Source of the DNA: Rhodoplanes elegans
Lineage (GTDB): Bacteria > Pseudomonadota > Alphaproteobacteria > Rhizobiales > Xanthobacteraceae
Assembly: GCF_016653355.1 (NCBI RefSeq)
Contig: NZ_NHSK01000048.1
Coordinates: forward strand, 1 to 37,856
Length of the DNA stretch: 37,856 nucleotides
Reading direction: 5' to 3'
The notes below the pieces were generated by a model. It was not told the DNA's origin, ran no database searches, and was given only the letters and a program-made list of their open reading frames with translations. Shown one piece after another: positions 1-7,960 of the stretch. Within the stretch, counting starts at the first letter, position 1. Each line of letters opens with the position of its first letter. Made by a program: the position numbers and the translations under genes.

Positions 1-1867
1 CCGCCGCCTCCTCGCCCGCCGCCTCGGCGGCCTCGCGCTCGGCCTGCTCGCGGGCGAGGCGCTCGGCCTGCGAACGCCGCTCGGCCCAGGAATTGTGGAT
101 GTCGCCGAGCTCCTGCAGGCGATGCCACGCCTCGCGGGCGCGGCGCGTCGCGGCGATCACCGGCTCGCTCGCCACCGCGCGCCACAGGCGGTTCTGGTCG
201 TCGACCACCGGCACGTAGGGCACCGCGCCGACCGGCTGCGGCGGCCCGGAAATCCACACGTCGACCGGCACCATGGCGTCGTTCCAATGCGCGCTCTCGA
301 CCAGCCCGAACAGATGCGCGTGGCGCGGATCGCCGGCGATCAGGTCGGCCGCCGTGAAGGCGATCTCGCCGACGATGCGCTGCTGCTTGGCGTCCTCGCA
401 GCGGAACGGATGCACGCTCCAGTCGGCGTCGGGCCGCGGATTGTCGGCGACGTCCCAGCGCTCGGCGAGTCCCGGACCGGCGGACGGGTCGTAGGTGAAG
501 CTCGGGAAGACGCGCGCCTGCGTCGCCGCGGCGGCGCGCAGATAGGGCGCCACGGGGTCCGCGCCGTCGCGTCCCGTGCCCGTGTAGATCGAGATCAGCG
601 TCGGCCCCGCATAGGCGAGCCCGCGGGCGAGGCGCGAGCCGCAGCGGCCGAGCGCCGCCACGGTGGTCTGCAGCACGAAGGCGTCGTCGAGGCCGGTCGC
701 CATGGTGGCGAGCCGCGTGCCGGCGAGGGTCGGCGCGCCGTGCTGGACGCCCGGATCGCCGATCACATCGCCGCTCAGCACGACGATCTTGGCCGGCACG
801 CCGGCGGCGAGCAGCTCCAACACCTCGGCGCGGCGCAGCGCGCCGGCGTCCTCGACACAGACCAGGAGGTCGGGCCCGAGCGCCAGATCGCTGGTGCCGA
901 GCGCGGCTTCCGAATAGGCGGCGAAGAACGGATCGTGCTCCTCCTCGCGATAGCGCCCGTCGATCTCCAGCTCGGCGATGGCGATCGCCCGGATCAGGGC
1001 GACGAGATCGGGACGCCGCGCCTCCCAGGCGGCGAGCGCCGTCGTGCAGTCGGTGACCACGAGCGCGGCGAGCGCCTGCTCCTCGGCGACGCGGTCGCGG
1101 GTGCGCAGCGCCTTGAGGAGCGGCTGCGCCTCCAGGACCGCGAGCGCCTGCTCGATGCGGCGGCGGCGGCGCTTGGAGACCGGGCCGGAGGCCGAGACCG
1201 AGCCGAGCAGCTCCGACATGGTGGAGAAGTCGAACAGCTCCGAGAAGCCGGGTCCGACCGCGGCGGCGAGCGCGTCCGGCGCCCGCCCGGCCTCGGAGCG
1301 GGCGAGGTCGGCGGCCAGGATGTCGGTCAGCTTGAGGATGATGCCCTCGACCCGCTCGGCGAGGCCGGCGAGCTTCTGTTCCTGCTCCAGCCGCCACAGA
1401 TGCCGCACGATGGTGAGCGGCGTCTGCGCCGTGCAGGCGAGCAGCTCGCCGTCGACCGGAATCGCGGCGCGCACCGCCGCGCCGGTCTCGGCGAAGCTCG
1501 GGGCGGTCGCGGCGAGGCCGGCCACCACCTCGTCCCATTCGACGGACAACAGCCCGCCGGCGGCGGAGCGGGCGCGAATCTCGCGCTCGATGCGCAGCGC
1601 CTGGCGGCGCATCTTCTCGCCCTGCGGGCCGCGCGGCGCGACCTCCTTGAGGGCTGAGTCAACGAGACCGGTGAGCGTGCGCACGACGTCGGCCGGCGCG
1701 GCGTCGCGCACCAGCACCAGCGGGTAGTCGTGGCGCAGGCGCGTCAGGTCCGCATAGGCGGCGAGCAGCGCCGGCCGCAGCCGCCCGACGCTGTCGGCGG
1801 GCTTGGCGCCGACGGTGCTGCGTCCGAGCACGTGAAAGGCGAGCTGGGTCCTGACGTCGGCGTCCAT
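1..1867 (-). CDS. Large PFOR-like protein with degenerate TPP module, partial (3' end outside window)
   Basis: The frame is open from an ATG at 1867 to the window edge, at least 622 residues, and continues beyond it. It starts 37 bases after the korB stop, so it is probably the last visible gene of the same operon. Residues about 330-470 resemble the TPP-binding C-terminal part of pyruvate:ferredoxin oxidoreductase (NifJ/PFOR). A VVLSGDV stretch sits where PFOR has its VLDTEVYSNTGG segment, followed by an AGPTLISIYTG stretch and a VFPSFTYDPSAG stretch. The place of the PFOR GDGWAYDIG TPP/Mg motif reads VEDAGALRRAE, so cofactor binding is probably lost. The visible C-terminal part (from about residue 590) is rich in Ala, Glu and Arg and probably forms a coiled coil; ferredoxin-like domains could follow outside the window. 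The frame is seen directly; family assignment is from memory of PFOR motifs. The role is unknown; a structural or electron-transfer partner of KorAB is a guess. Confidence 0.75.
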   Translation of the reverse strand, partial: MDADVRTQLAFHVLGRSTVGAKPADSVGRLRPALLAAYADLTRLRHDYPLVLVRDAAPADVVRTLTGLVDSALKEVAPRGPQGEKMRRQALRIEREIRARSAAGGLLSVEWDEVVAGLAATAPSFAETGAAVRAAIPVDGELLACTAQTPLTIVRHLWRLEQEQKLAGLAERVEGIILKLTDILAADLARSEAGRAPDALAAAVGPGFSELFDFSTMSELLGSVSASGPVSKRRRRRIEQALAVLEAQPLLKALRTRDRVAEEQALAALVVTDCTTALAAWEARRPDLVALIRAIAIAELEIDGRYREEEHDPFFAAYSEAALGTSDLALGPDLLVCVEDAGALRRAEVLELLAAGVPAKIVVLSGDVIGDPGVQHGAPTLAGTRLATMATGLDDAFVLQTTVAALGRCGSRLARGLAYAGPTLISIYTGTGRDGADPVAPYLRAAAATQARVFPSFTYDPSAGPGLAERWDVADNPRPDADWSVHPFRCEDAKQQRIVGEIAFTAADLIAGDPRHAHLFGLVESAHWNDAMVPVDVWISGPPQPVGAVPYVPVVDDQNRLWRAVASEPVIAATRRAREAWHRLQELGDIHNSWAERRSQAERLAREQAEREAAEAAGEEAA

Positions 1868-1904
1868 GGGTCTCGTCCCCGCGCGTCGCGGGCCTCCGAA
1901 GTGA

Positions 1905-2891
1905 TCAGGCGATCCGAACCGCGGGCTCGTCGTCGGGCCACACCGTGAACTTGTCGAGCTCGGCCTCGAGGCCGGTCTTGACCATGTCGAGCGAGCGCGG
2001 CGTGCCGGCCTCGCGCACGTCCTCGTAGCAGGGCACGTTCTCGTCGCGGAACAGGATCCCGACCGGCACCGGATCGATGCAGGAGGCGATCTCGCGCGCC
2101 CTGTGGATGTCGGACGGATCGTGCGCCTGCCGGTTCTTGTAGATGCGCTGCAGGCCCGGCGAGAAGGAGATCCCGTCGTCGTGCTCGAGCAGCAGCGTCT
2201 TCTCCGGGTCGCGCAGCCAAGCGTCCCACATGTTGGGCAGGAACTCGGGGCAGCGCTGGACGATGCGCACGAACGAGAAGCCCTTGTGATGGAACGCCGC
2301 GCGGATCACGGCGTAGACGGCCTCCGGGATCCAGTCGACGGCCTGGGCGACGAACGACACGTTGGTGACGCCGAGCGTCACGGTCAGCGGGTTCATCGCG
2401 TCGAGATAGGCGCCGTGCGGCGTGGTGTTGCTCTTCAGGCCCTTGGGCGAGGTCGGCGAGACCTGCTTCTTGGTGAGGCCGTAGACGTGGTTGTCGTGCA
2501 GCACCACGGTCATGTTCATGTTGTAGCGGATCGCGTGCAACCAGTGCGCCGCGCCGATCGAGCAGCAATCGCCGTCGCCCGTGTTGACGAAGACGTGCAG
2601 GTCGGGCCGCGCCATCTTGACGCCCTCGGCGATCGGCAGCGCGCGGCCGTGGATGCCGTGGAACCCGTAGGTCCGCATGTAGTGCGGAAAGCGGCTGGCG
2701 CAGCCGATGCCCGACACGAAGGCGAGCTTCTCGGGGCGCAGGTTCTCGTCGCGGCAGAGCCGCTGGACGGCGGCCAGCACGGCGTTGTCGCCGCAGCCCG
2801 AGCACCAGCGCGGAACGCCGCTCTGGTAGTCCTCGAGCGGATGATCGTCCTCGACCAGCCGGACCAGGCAATCGTGCTTCGGCATCGACAT
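1905..2891 (-). CDS. korB: 2-oxoacid:ferredoxin oxidoreductase, beta (TPP) subunit
   Basis: A protein of 328 residues. This subunit binds thiamine diphosphate and a [4Fe-4S] cluster and, with KorA, oxidatively decarboxylates a 2-oxoacid (2-oxoglutarate in typical KorAB) to the acyl-CoA while reducing ferredoxin. The likely cluster ligands are Cys30 and Cys33 (WCSGCG), Cys64 (IGCASR) and Cys214 (QRCPEF), the spacing usual for KorB. The TPP/Mg motif GDGD is at 105-108, followed by HDNHVYGLTKKQVSPTSPKG near 132-151. The ATG at 2891 has a GGGAGA ribosome site and lies 13 bases after the korA stop, so the two are translated together. Substrate preference (2-oxoglutarate or another oxoacid) cannot be read from the sequence. 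The enzyme class is oxygen-sensitive, which agrees with the FNR-type box upstream of the operon. Confidence 0.93.
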   Translation of the reverse strand: MSMPKHDCLVRLVEDDHPLEDYQSGVPRWCSGCGDNAVLAAVQRLCRDENLRPEKLAFVSGIGCASRFPHYMRTYGFHGIHGRALPIAEGVKMARPDLHVFVNTGDGDCCSIGAAHWLHAIRYNMNMTVVLHDNHVYGLTKKQVSPTSPKGLKSNTTPHGAYLDAMNPLTVTLGVTNVSFVAQAVDWIPEAVYAVIRAAFHHKGFSFVRIVQRCPEFLPNMWDAWLRDPEKTLLLEHDDGISFSPGLQRIYKNRQAHDPSDIHRAREIASCIDPVPVGILFRDENVPCYEDVREAGTPRSLDMVKTGLEAELDKFTVWPDDEPAVRIA

Positions 2892-2904
2892 GATCGTTCT
2901 CCCG

Positions 2905-4821
2905 TCAGGCGAGCCGCGCGCGGATGAGCTCGTGGATGGTGCCGGGCTTGATCGGCTGGCCCATCACCTCGCCCCAGCAGTCGATGTCGACGAGGAACCG
3001 GCTGCGCAGCATCATGGCGAGCGCCGAGAAGCGGCGGTTGTTCTCGTCGATCAGCTTGTCCTCGGGCCGGTCGCACCAGTTGGCCTCGACGCACAGGACG
3101 TTCTTGAAGCCCTGCATGATCTCCTTTACGCCGGGCTGCAGCGGCTGGAGGAAATGCAGGTTGGTCGAGGAGACCTTCAGGCCCTCGGCGCGGGCCCGCG
3201 TGACGGCCTCCTCGATGGCACCGCGGGTAGAACCCCAGCCGACGATCAGGAGATCGCCGGTGCGATCGCCGAACACCGGCGGAGGCTTCAGAGTCTTCTG
3301 CAGGGCGGCGAGCTTGAGGCTGCGGGCGCGGATCGATTCCTGGTTGATCACCGGATCGTAGGCGACGCGGCTGTCACGGTCGTGGGCGAGACCCGTGACC
3401 GTGTACATGCCGTTCGGCTGGCCCGGGATGACGCGCCGGAACAGGCCGGTGTCGGGGTTCCAGTCGTACGGCTTGGTGCCGAACGGCACCGGGCTCTGGT
3501 CGATCGGCGCGGCGAGCCACGCCTCGTCGAACTTCGGCCGCGGGAACGGCTGCTGCGAGGTCGCGAGGTTGGAGTCGGAGAGCACCACCACGACCATGTT
3601 GAAGGCTTCGGCGATCTTGCGGGCCGTGATCACCGAGTAGAAGCAGTCCTCGATGGTCGAGGCCGCCATCACGACCTTCGGGGCGTCGCCGTGGCTGCCG
3701 TAGATGGCGGTGAGGAGATCGCCCTGCTCGCCCTTGGTCGGCTGGCCCGTCGAGGGGCCGCCGCGCTGGACGTTGATGACGACGAGCGGGATCTCGGCCA
3801 TCACGGCGAGGCCGATCGCCTCCTGCTTGAGCGAGTAGCCGGGACCGGACGTGATGGTGACGGCGCACTTGCCGGCGTAGGAGGCGCCGATCGCGAACGT
3901 GCAGGCGGCGATCTCGTCCTCGGCCTGGTGGACGATGCCGCCGACCCGCTCGAACACCTCGCTGAGATAATGCGAGGCCGAGGTCGCCGGCGTGATCGGG
4001 TACATGGCGCAGATTTCCATGCCCGAGGCGAGCACGCCGAGGGCCAGCGCCGTGTTGCCGTTGACGACGATCTGCGGCACCGTCGCGCGCTGAGCCGGGA
4101 TGCGATACTTGACGTCGAGATTGTCCTCGGCCCAGGCGGCGCCGGCTTCCAGCAGCGTCAGGTTCGCCCGGATCACCGTGTCGGACTTCTTGCGGAAGGT
4201 GAGCCGCACCTGCTCGCGGGCGAGCTTGAGGTCGAAGCTGAACAGGCTGCACAGGAGCCCGAGCACGAACATGTTCTTGCCGCGGCGCGCATCGGGCACC
4301 ACCGGCTTGCACAACGCCTCGAACGGGATCTCGACGATCAGGTAGCCGCGGTCGACCAGCTCCTCGTAGGTCTCGCGATAGGCGGCGGCGATTCGTGGAT
4401 CGGAGTGCGTCCGCCACATGCTCTCGAGAAAGATCGTGCAGCCGGGCTTCAGCTCGCCGGCCCGCACGCGGCCGAGCAGCACCTGCTCGTTGAAGGCGAC
4501 GACGACGTCGACGCCGTCGCCGCCGTTGGCGATGCGCCCCGATCCGAGCCGGATGCGGTTGCCGCTGGCGCCCGCGATGCTGCGGGCCGGCGGCTGGATC
4601 TCGGCCGGGATGATCTCGACCGTCCACACGCCGTTGCCCATGCGGGCCGCGATCGCGCCGAGCGACTGGCCGCAGCGCTGCGCGCCTTCGCCCGAGTCGC
4701 TGATGATCTCGACGACGCATTCGTCGAGCGTGGTGACCGTCGGTTCGGCGGCGACGGGGCGCGGCGGCGACGGCTCGTCGGCCGGCACGTCCTCGCGCAC
4801 GGAGGTCAGCGTCTCGCTCAT
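2905..4821 (-). CDS. korA: 2-oxoacid:ferredoxin oxidoreductase, fused gamma-alpha subunit
   Basis: A protein of 638 residues from the ATG at 4821; the open frame extends further upstream but the region before this codon overlaps nfnB-like. The N-terminal third (about residues 30-225) is a gamma domain that begins with an EIISDSGEGAQRCGQSLG segment. A short linker leads to the pyrimidine-binding alpha domain, which starts near the VVNGNTALALGVLASGMEIC segment and contains YPITPATS and TSGPGYSLKQEAIG motifs typical of KorA. A C-terminal transketolase-like domain ends the protein. The fused gamma-alpha architecture is standard for two-subunit 2-oxoacid:ferredoxin oxidoreductases. The gene is 92 bases downstream of the NfnB-like gene, with a strong hairpin in the gap, and 13 bases upstream of korB. 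The ribosome site at 4821 is weak (AAAGAGA), which may be compensated by the long leader. Substrate specificity is not visible. Confidence 0.92.
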   Translation of the reverse strand: MSETLTSVREDVPADEPSPPRPVAAEPTVTTLDECVVEIISDSGEGAQRCGQSLGAIAARMGNGVWTVEIIPAEIQPPARSIAGASGNRIRLGSGRIANGGDGVDVVVAFNEQVLLGRVRAGELKPGCTIFLESMWRTHSDPRIAAAYRETYEELVDRGYLIVEIPFEALCKPVVPDARRGKNMFVLGLLCSLFSFDLKLAREQVRLTFRKKSDTVIRANLTLLEAGAAWAEDNLDVKYRIPAQRATVPQIVVNGNTALALGVLASGMEICAMYPITPATSASHYLSEVFERVGGIVHQAEDEIAACTFAIGASYAGKCAVTITSGPGYSLKQEAIGLAVMAEIPLVVINVQRGGPSTGQPTKGEQGDLLTAIYGSHGDAPKVVMAASTIEDCFYSVITARKIAEAFNMVVVVLSDSNLATSQQPFPRPKFDEAWLAAPIDQSPVPFGTKPYDWNPDTGLFRRVIPGQPNGMYTVTGLAHDRDSRVAYDPVINQESIRARSLKLAALQKTLKPPPVFGDRTGDLLIVGWGSTRGAIEEAVTRARAEGLKVSSTNLHFLQPLQPGVKEIMQGFKNVLCVEANWCDRPEDKLIDENNRRFSALAMMLRSRFLVDIDCWGEVMGQPIKPGTIHELIRARLA

Positions 4822-4890
4822 GACAGTCTCTTTTTCGTTCTTGATGGCAGTCTGTCGGTGTGCCGGTGTGTCGGTCTTCTGGGGTCGCGG

Positions 4891-4912
4891 GCGCCGACCG
4901 GGCGGTCGGCGC
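4891..4912 (-). repeat. Intercistronic hairpin directly after the nfnB-like stop codon
   Basis: Bases 4891-4899 (GCGCCGACC) and 4904-4912 (GGTCGGCGC) form a perfect 9-bp stem around a 4-base loop, one base beyond the stop codon at 4914. No T-tract follows in the direction of transcription. It could set a 3' end or stabilise the nfn part of the message and so change the ratio of NfnAB-like to KorAB proteins. The stem is seen in the sequence; the role is inference. Confidence 0.6.
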
Positions 4913-4913
4913 G

Positions 4914-6413
4914 TCATACGGCTTTCACGCGAACGAAATTGTGCTCGGCCGGATCGAAGCCGAACAGCGCGGCATCGGGGGGCGTCGGATCGGCGTAGAC
5001 CGTCTCGGTGTCGCGCAGGCCGAGATATCTCTTCATGCTGCGCGCGGCGGTGCGGCCGGCGCCCATCGCCTTGATGACGGTGGCGGCGCCGGTGACGATG
5101 TCGCCGCCCGCGTAGACGCCGGCCAGCGAGGTCGCGAGATCGGCGTCGGTCGCGATGTAGCCGCGCTTGTCGAGCGCGATCTTCGAGGTCTGACCGATGA
5201 TCGGATTGGCGTTGGTGCCGATCGCCACCACCACGAGGTCGCAGGCGAACTCGTACTCGCTGCCCTTCACGGTGACGGGCTTGCGGCGGCCGGAGGCGTC
5301 GGGCTCGCCGAGCTCCATCTTGATGCAGCGCATGCCGCGCACGCCGCCCTTGCCGTCGTCGAGGATCGCGACCGGCGCAGTGAGCCAGTGGAAGGCGATG
5401 CCCTCCTGCTCGGCGTGGTGCACCTCCTCGATGCGGGCCGGCGCCTCGTTGCGGCTGCGGCGATAGATGCAGTGCACCTCCTCGGCGCCGAGCCGCTTGC
5501 ACACCCGCATGGCGTCCATCGCGGTGTTGCCGGCGCCGATCACGGCGACCTTGGCGCCGATCGGCAGCGGCGTGTCGAAGCCCTCGTCCTTCGCCTGCAT
5601 CATGTTGCAGCGGGTGAGCAGCTCGTTGGCCGAAAGCACGCCGTTGAGCGAGTCGCCCGGGATGCCCATGAAGCTCGGATAGCCGGCGCCGGTGCCGATG
5701 AAGACGGCGTGGAAGCCCATCTCCTCGATCATCTGCTCGATCGTGAACAGGCGGCCGACCAGCGTGTTGCAGACGAACTTGACGCCGAGCTTCTCGAGAT
5801 TGCGGATCTCGGCGTCGACGACGCTGTTGGGCAGGCGGAAGTCCGGGATGCCGTAGCGCAGCACGCCGCCCGGCACGTGGAACGCCTCGAACACCGTGAC
5901 GTCGCAGCCGGCCTTCGCCATGTCGGCCGCGCAGGCCATGCCGGCCGGTCCGGAGCCGACGATGCCGACCTTGAAGCCGTTCGGCTCGATATAGGGGACG
6001 TTGCTCCAGCCCTGCGCGATCGCGGTGTCGCCGACGAAGCGCTCCAGCCGGCCGATGGCGACCGGGGCGAGCTGGTTGCCGACCACGCAGGCGCCTTCGC
6101 ACTGGTTCTCCTGCGGGCAGACGCGGCCGCACACGGCGGGCAGCAGGTTGGTCTGCGTGATCACGTCGTAGGCGCCGCGCAGGTCGTTGGCGGCGATCTT
6201 GGAGATGAAGCCCTTGATGTCGACGCCGACCGGGCAGCCCGGCGTGCAGGCCGGCCGCGGGCATTCGATGCAGCGGCTCGCCTCGAGCTCGGCCTGTTCG
6301 GGCGTGAAGCGCAGCGTCACCTCGTAGAAGTTCTGCACCCGCACCTGCGGGTCCTGCTCGCCGACCTCCGCGCGCTCGCGCGGAATCGTCCGGATCGTCT
6401 TTCGCTTCGCCAT
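4914..6413 (-). CDS. NfnB / GltD-like NAD(P)H-dependent flavoprotein with Fe-S clusters
   Basis: A protein of 499 residues from the ATG at 6413. That start is chosen over a GTG four codons upstream because a GGGAGA ribosome site sits just before it. It belongs to the glutamate synthase small-subunit (GltD)/NfnB (NfnL) family. An N-terminal Fe-S domain has Cys48, 51, 56 and 60 (CIECPRPACTPGCP) and a second set in VCGRVCPQENQCEGACVVG near 92-110. An FAD Rossmann motif GIVGSGPAGMACA lies near 143-155 and an NAD(P) motif VIGAGNTAMDA near 286-296. No gltB is nearby. The neighbour is an NfnA-like FNR-type subunit, so the pair more likely moves electrons between NAD(P)H and ferredoxin for KorAB than makes glutamate. 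Azoarcus 2-oxoglutarate:NADP oxidoreductase has a comparable extra flavoprotein (KorC). Whether this pair bifurcates electrons like true NfnAB is not known. Confidence 0.85.
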   Translation of the reverse strand: MAKRKTIRTIPRERAEVGEQDPQVRVQNFYEVTLRFTPEQAELEASRCIECPRPACTPGCPVGVDIKGFISKIAANDLRGAYDVITQTNLLPAVCGRVCPQENQCEGACVVGNQLAPVAIGRLERFVGDTAIAQGWSNVPYIEPNGFKVGIVGSGPAGMACAADMAKAGCDVTVFEAFHVPGGVLRYGIPDFRLPNSVVDAEIRNLEKLGVKFVCNTLVGRLFTIEQMIEEMGFHAVFIGTGAGYPSFMGIPGDSLNGVLSANELLTRCNMMQAKDEGFDTPLPIGAKVAVIGAGNTAMDAMRVCKRLGAEEVHCIYRRSRNEAPARIEEVHHAEQEGIAFHWLTAPVAILDDGKGGVRGMRCIKMELGEPDASGRRKPVTVKGSEYEFACDLVVVAIGTNANPIIGQTSKIALDKRGYIATDADLATSLAGVYAGGDIVTGAATVIKAMGAGRTAARSMKRYLGLRDTETVYADPTPPDAALFGFDPAEHNFVRVKAV

Positions 6414-6520
6414 CGTCTCCCGCACCTTTGCAGGCGTTCGTCACATCCCGTCCGTCACGCAGCCGTCGGCTCGAGCACGACTTCCTCCGAGAACCCGTAT
6501 CCACGTCTCGGATTCATGCT

Positions 6521-7387
6521 CTAGCGGCCCATGCGGCAGCTCTCCTCGAATTTCGCCAGCGCCGCCTTCTCGGTGGCGGCGAAGCGTTTGAGGCGAACCA
6601 TGAGATCGTCGAAATCGACCTGATGTGCGTCGAAGTCCGGCCCGTCGACGCAGGCGAACTTGATGCCGTCGCCGATCTTCACCCGGCAGCCGCCGCACAT
6701 GCCGGTGCCGTCGACCATGATCGGGTTGAGGCTGACGACCGTCTTGATCTTGTGCGGCCGCGTGGTCTCGGCGCAGGCCTTCATCATGATGGGCGGGCCG
6801 ATGGCGACGACCTCGTCGACGTCGGGATGCGCGGCGATCGCCTGGCGCAGGCCCTCGGTGACGTTGCCCTTGATGCCGACCGAGCCGTCGTCCGTGCAGA
6901 CGATCACCTCGTCGCAGCAGGCGCGGAACTTGTCCTCCCAGAAGACCAGATCCTTGGTGCGGAAGCCGACCACGGCCGTCACGTGGGCGCCGGCCTCCTT
7001 GTAGGCGCGCGCCTGCGGGAAGATCGGCGCGACGCCGAGCCCGCCGCCGACGCAGACGACGCGGTGCTGGCCGCCGATGTGGCTGGGCTCGCCCATCGGG
7101 CCGGCGAGCGCGTGCAGGAAGGTGCCGACCCGGCAGACCTGCTGCATCTCGCGCGTGGTCTTGCCGACCGCCTGGATCACCAGCGTGATGGTGCCGCGCT
7201 CGCGGTCGAAGTCGGCGATGGTGAGCGGGATCCGCTCGCCGTGATCGTTGAGCATGACTATCACGAACTGCCCGGCGCGCGCGGCTTTCGCCATCAAGGG
7301 ATGGCGCACCTCGAGCAGATAGGTGACGTCGGAGAAATCTTGCCGGGCGACGATCTCGAAGCCGCGGGAGTCCAGGAGGCTCGACAT
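6521..7387 (-). CDS. NfnA-like ferredoxin-NADP reductase subunit (sulfide dehydrogenase/PyrK family)
   Basis: A protein of 288 residues, first gene of the operon. It has the ferredoxin-NADP reductase fold: an FAD-binding beta barrel in the first 100 residues (with RIPLTIADFDRERG), then an NAD(P)-binding domain with VCVGGGLGVAPIFPQARAYK, and near the C-terminus a [2Fe-2S] ligand set GMCGGCRVKIGDG followed by FACVDGP. This layout matches NfnA/NfnS, SudB and PyrK-type subunits. The ATG at 7387 is preceded by AGGCGACG. The next gene, NfnB-like, starts 107 bases after its stop, and together they make a plausible NfnAB-type heterodimer supplying or draining ferredoxin for KorAB. An FNR/FixK-type palindrome lies 121 bases upstream of the start. 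Confidence 0.87.
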   Translation of the reverse strand: MSSLLDSRGFEIVARQDFSDVTYLLEVRHPLMAKAARAGQFVIVMLNDHGERIPLTIADFDRERGTITLVIQAVGKTTREMQQVCRVGTFLHALAGPMGEPSHIGGQHRVVCVGGGLGVAPIFPQARAYKEAGAHVTAVVGFRTKDLVFWEDKFRACCDEVIVCTDDGSVGIKGNVTEGLRQAIAAHPDVDEVVAIGPPIMMKACAETTRPHKIKTVVSLNPIMVDGTGMCGGCRVKIGDGIKFACVDGPDFDAHQVDFDDLMVRLKRFAATEKAALAKFEESCRMGR

Positions 7388-7507
7388 GGCACGTCGCCTG
7401 CGAGGATTGATGGAAAGCACCCCACCCGGCGAGGCACCAGGACGACCGAGCGCTTCCTCGAGAGTTTCTTGTCGACCCTCACATGAACGTTTCGTGTCCG
7501 GCGCACA

Positions 7508-7521
7508 TTGACCTCGCTCAA
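7508..7521 (-). promoter_or_regulatory. FNR/FixK-type box upstream of nfn-kor operon
   Basis: TTGACCTCGCTCAA is a 14-base site with both outer half-sites (TTGA and TCAA) intact and spaced by six, as in FNR/FixK/Anr boxes (TTGAT-N4-ATCAA). It lies 121 bases before the nfnA-like start. A class II arrangement would place the -10 near 7481-7486 (TCATGT on the minus strand), a poor match. Regulation by oxygen is therefore likely from the box but the exact promoter is not settled. Confidence 0.55.
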
Positions 7522-7801
7522 ACCGAGGGGGGCGCGCGGCGACCGGGGGCCGCGGCACGCCCGCCGCCGAGACGCCGGCCCGGAGGTCGCGGGGGAGCGA
7601 TTTTCGCTTATGGGAACGCAGGTTCGGTTGTTCGAAACACCACCGGCGGCAGCTCGCGTCATCCCCCGCGCCGACGCCGGGCAGGTCCGCCATACGCTCA
7701 CCGAATGGCGGGGAAGGATGACGGGCGCACGGGGCCGCGTCGCGACCTTGCGACTGCGACCGAACAGGTCGATGCCCGCTCGATGTCGAGAACTGGGAGC
7801 C

Positions 7802-7862
7802 TCGTGCCCCGGACAAGGTACATCGGGCCGCAGGCCCGATGTGCCGCAGAGCCGGGGCCCAG
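7802..7862 (-). repeat. Palindromic intergenic element, family B, copy 1
   Basis: Read on the minus strand it starts CTGGGCCCCGGCTC and ends CCGGGGCACGA. Its core 7820-7842 is a perfect 10-bp stem (ACATCGGGCC with GGCCCGATGT) around GCA. The second copy at 7896-7939 is in the opposite orientation and has the same borders with one or two changes. Such elements are common in Bradyrhizobiaceae intergenic DNA. Confidence 0.6.
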
Positions 7863-7895
7863 GGGCGGCACGGTGAAGAACCTTCCGCATGGCTC

Positions 7896-7939
7896 CTGGG
7901 TCCCGGCTCGCGGCGCGTCGCGCCGCGTCCGGGACACGA
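7896..7939 (+). repeat. Palindromic intergenic element, family B, copy 2 (possible ispA terminator)
   Basis: It starts CTGGGTCCCGGCTC and ends CCGGGACACGA. Bases 7900-7935 fold into one long stem made of GTCCCGG/CCGGGAC outside and CGCGGCGC/GCGCCGCG inside. It begins 22 bases past the ispA stop codon and the minus-strand reading between stop and stem includes a short T-run (TCTTTTTCCC), so it may end ispA transcripts. Confidence 0.55.
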
Positions 7940-7960
7940 GGCCGAAGCGGGAAAAAGACC

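Larger units (their letters stand above)
7388..7960. other. Intergenic region between nfnA-like and ispA
   Basis: 573 bases without a credible gene. Short open frames here have no ribosome sites and no recognisable product. Contents: an FNR/FixK-type box at 7508-7521 for the nfn-kor operon, and two inverted copies of a palindromic element at 7802-7862 and 7896-7939, the latter also able to act as the ispA terminator hairpin. Confidence 0.7.

Noticed and set aside
95-1657. Plus-strand frame of 520 residues at the left end
   Set aside because: It is the exact complement frame of the minus-strand PFOR-like gene, which has a good start, operon position and recognisable motifs.
4914-6413. Assignment of the NfnB-like gene as glutamate synthase small subunit GltD
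   Set aside because: No gltB large subunit is adjacent, while an NfnA-type subunit and KorAB are. The GltD fold is shared, so the context decides against it, though not finally.
2890-6524. Long plus-strand open frames opposite korA and nfnB-like (2890-4998 and 4860-6524)
   Set aside because: They are antisense to clear genes, are rich in Asp, Arg, His and Ala as expected for shadow frames in GC-rich DNA, and show no domain or ribosome site.
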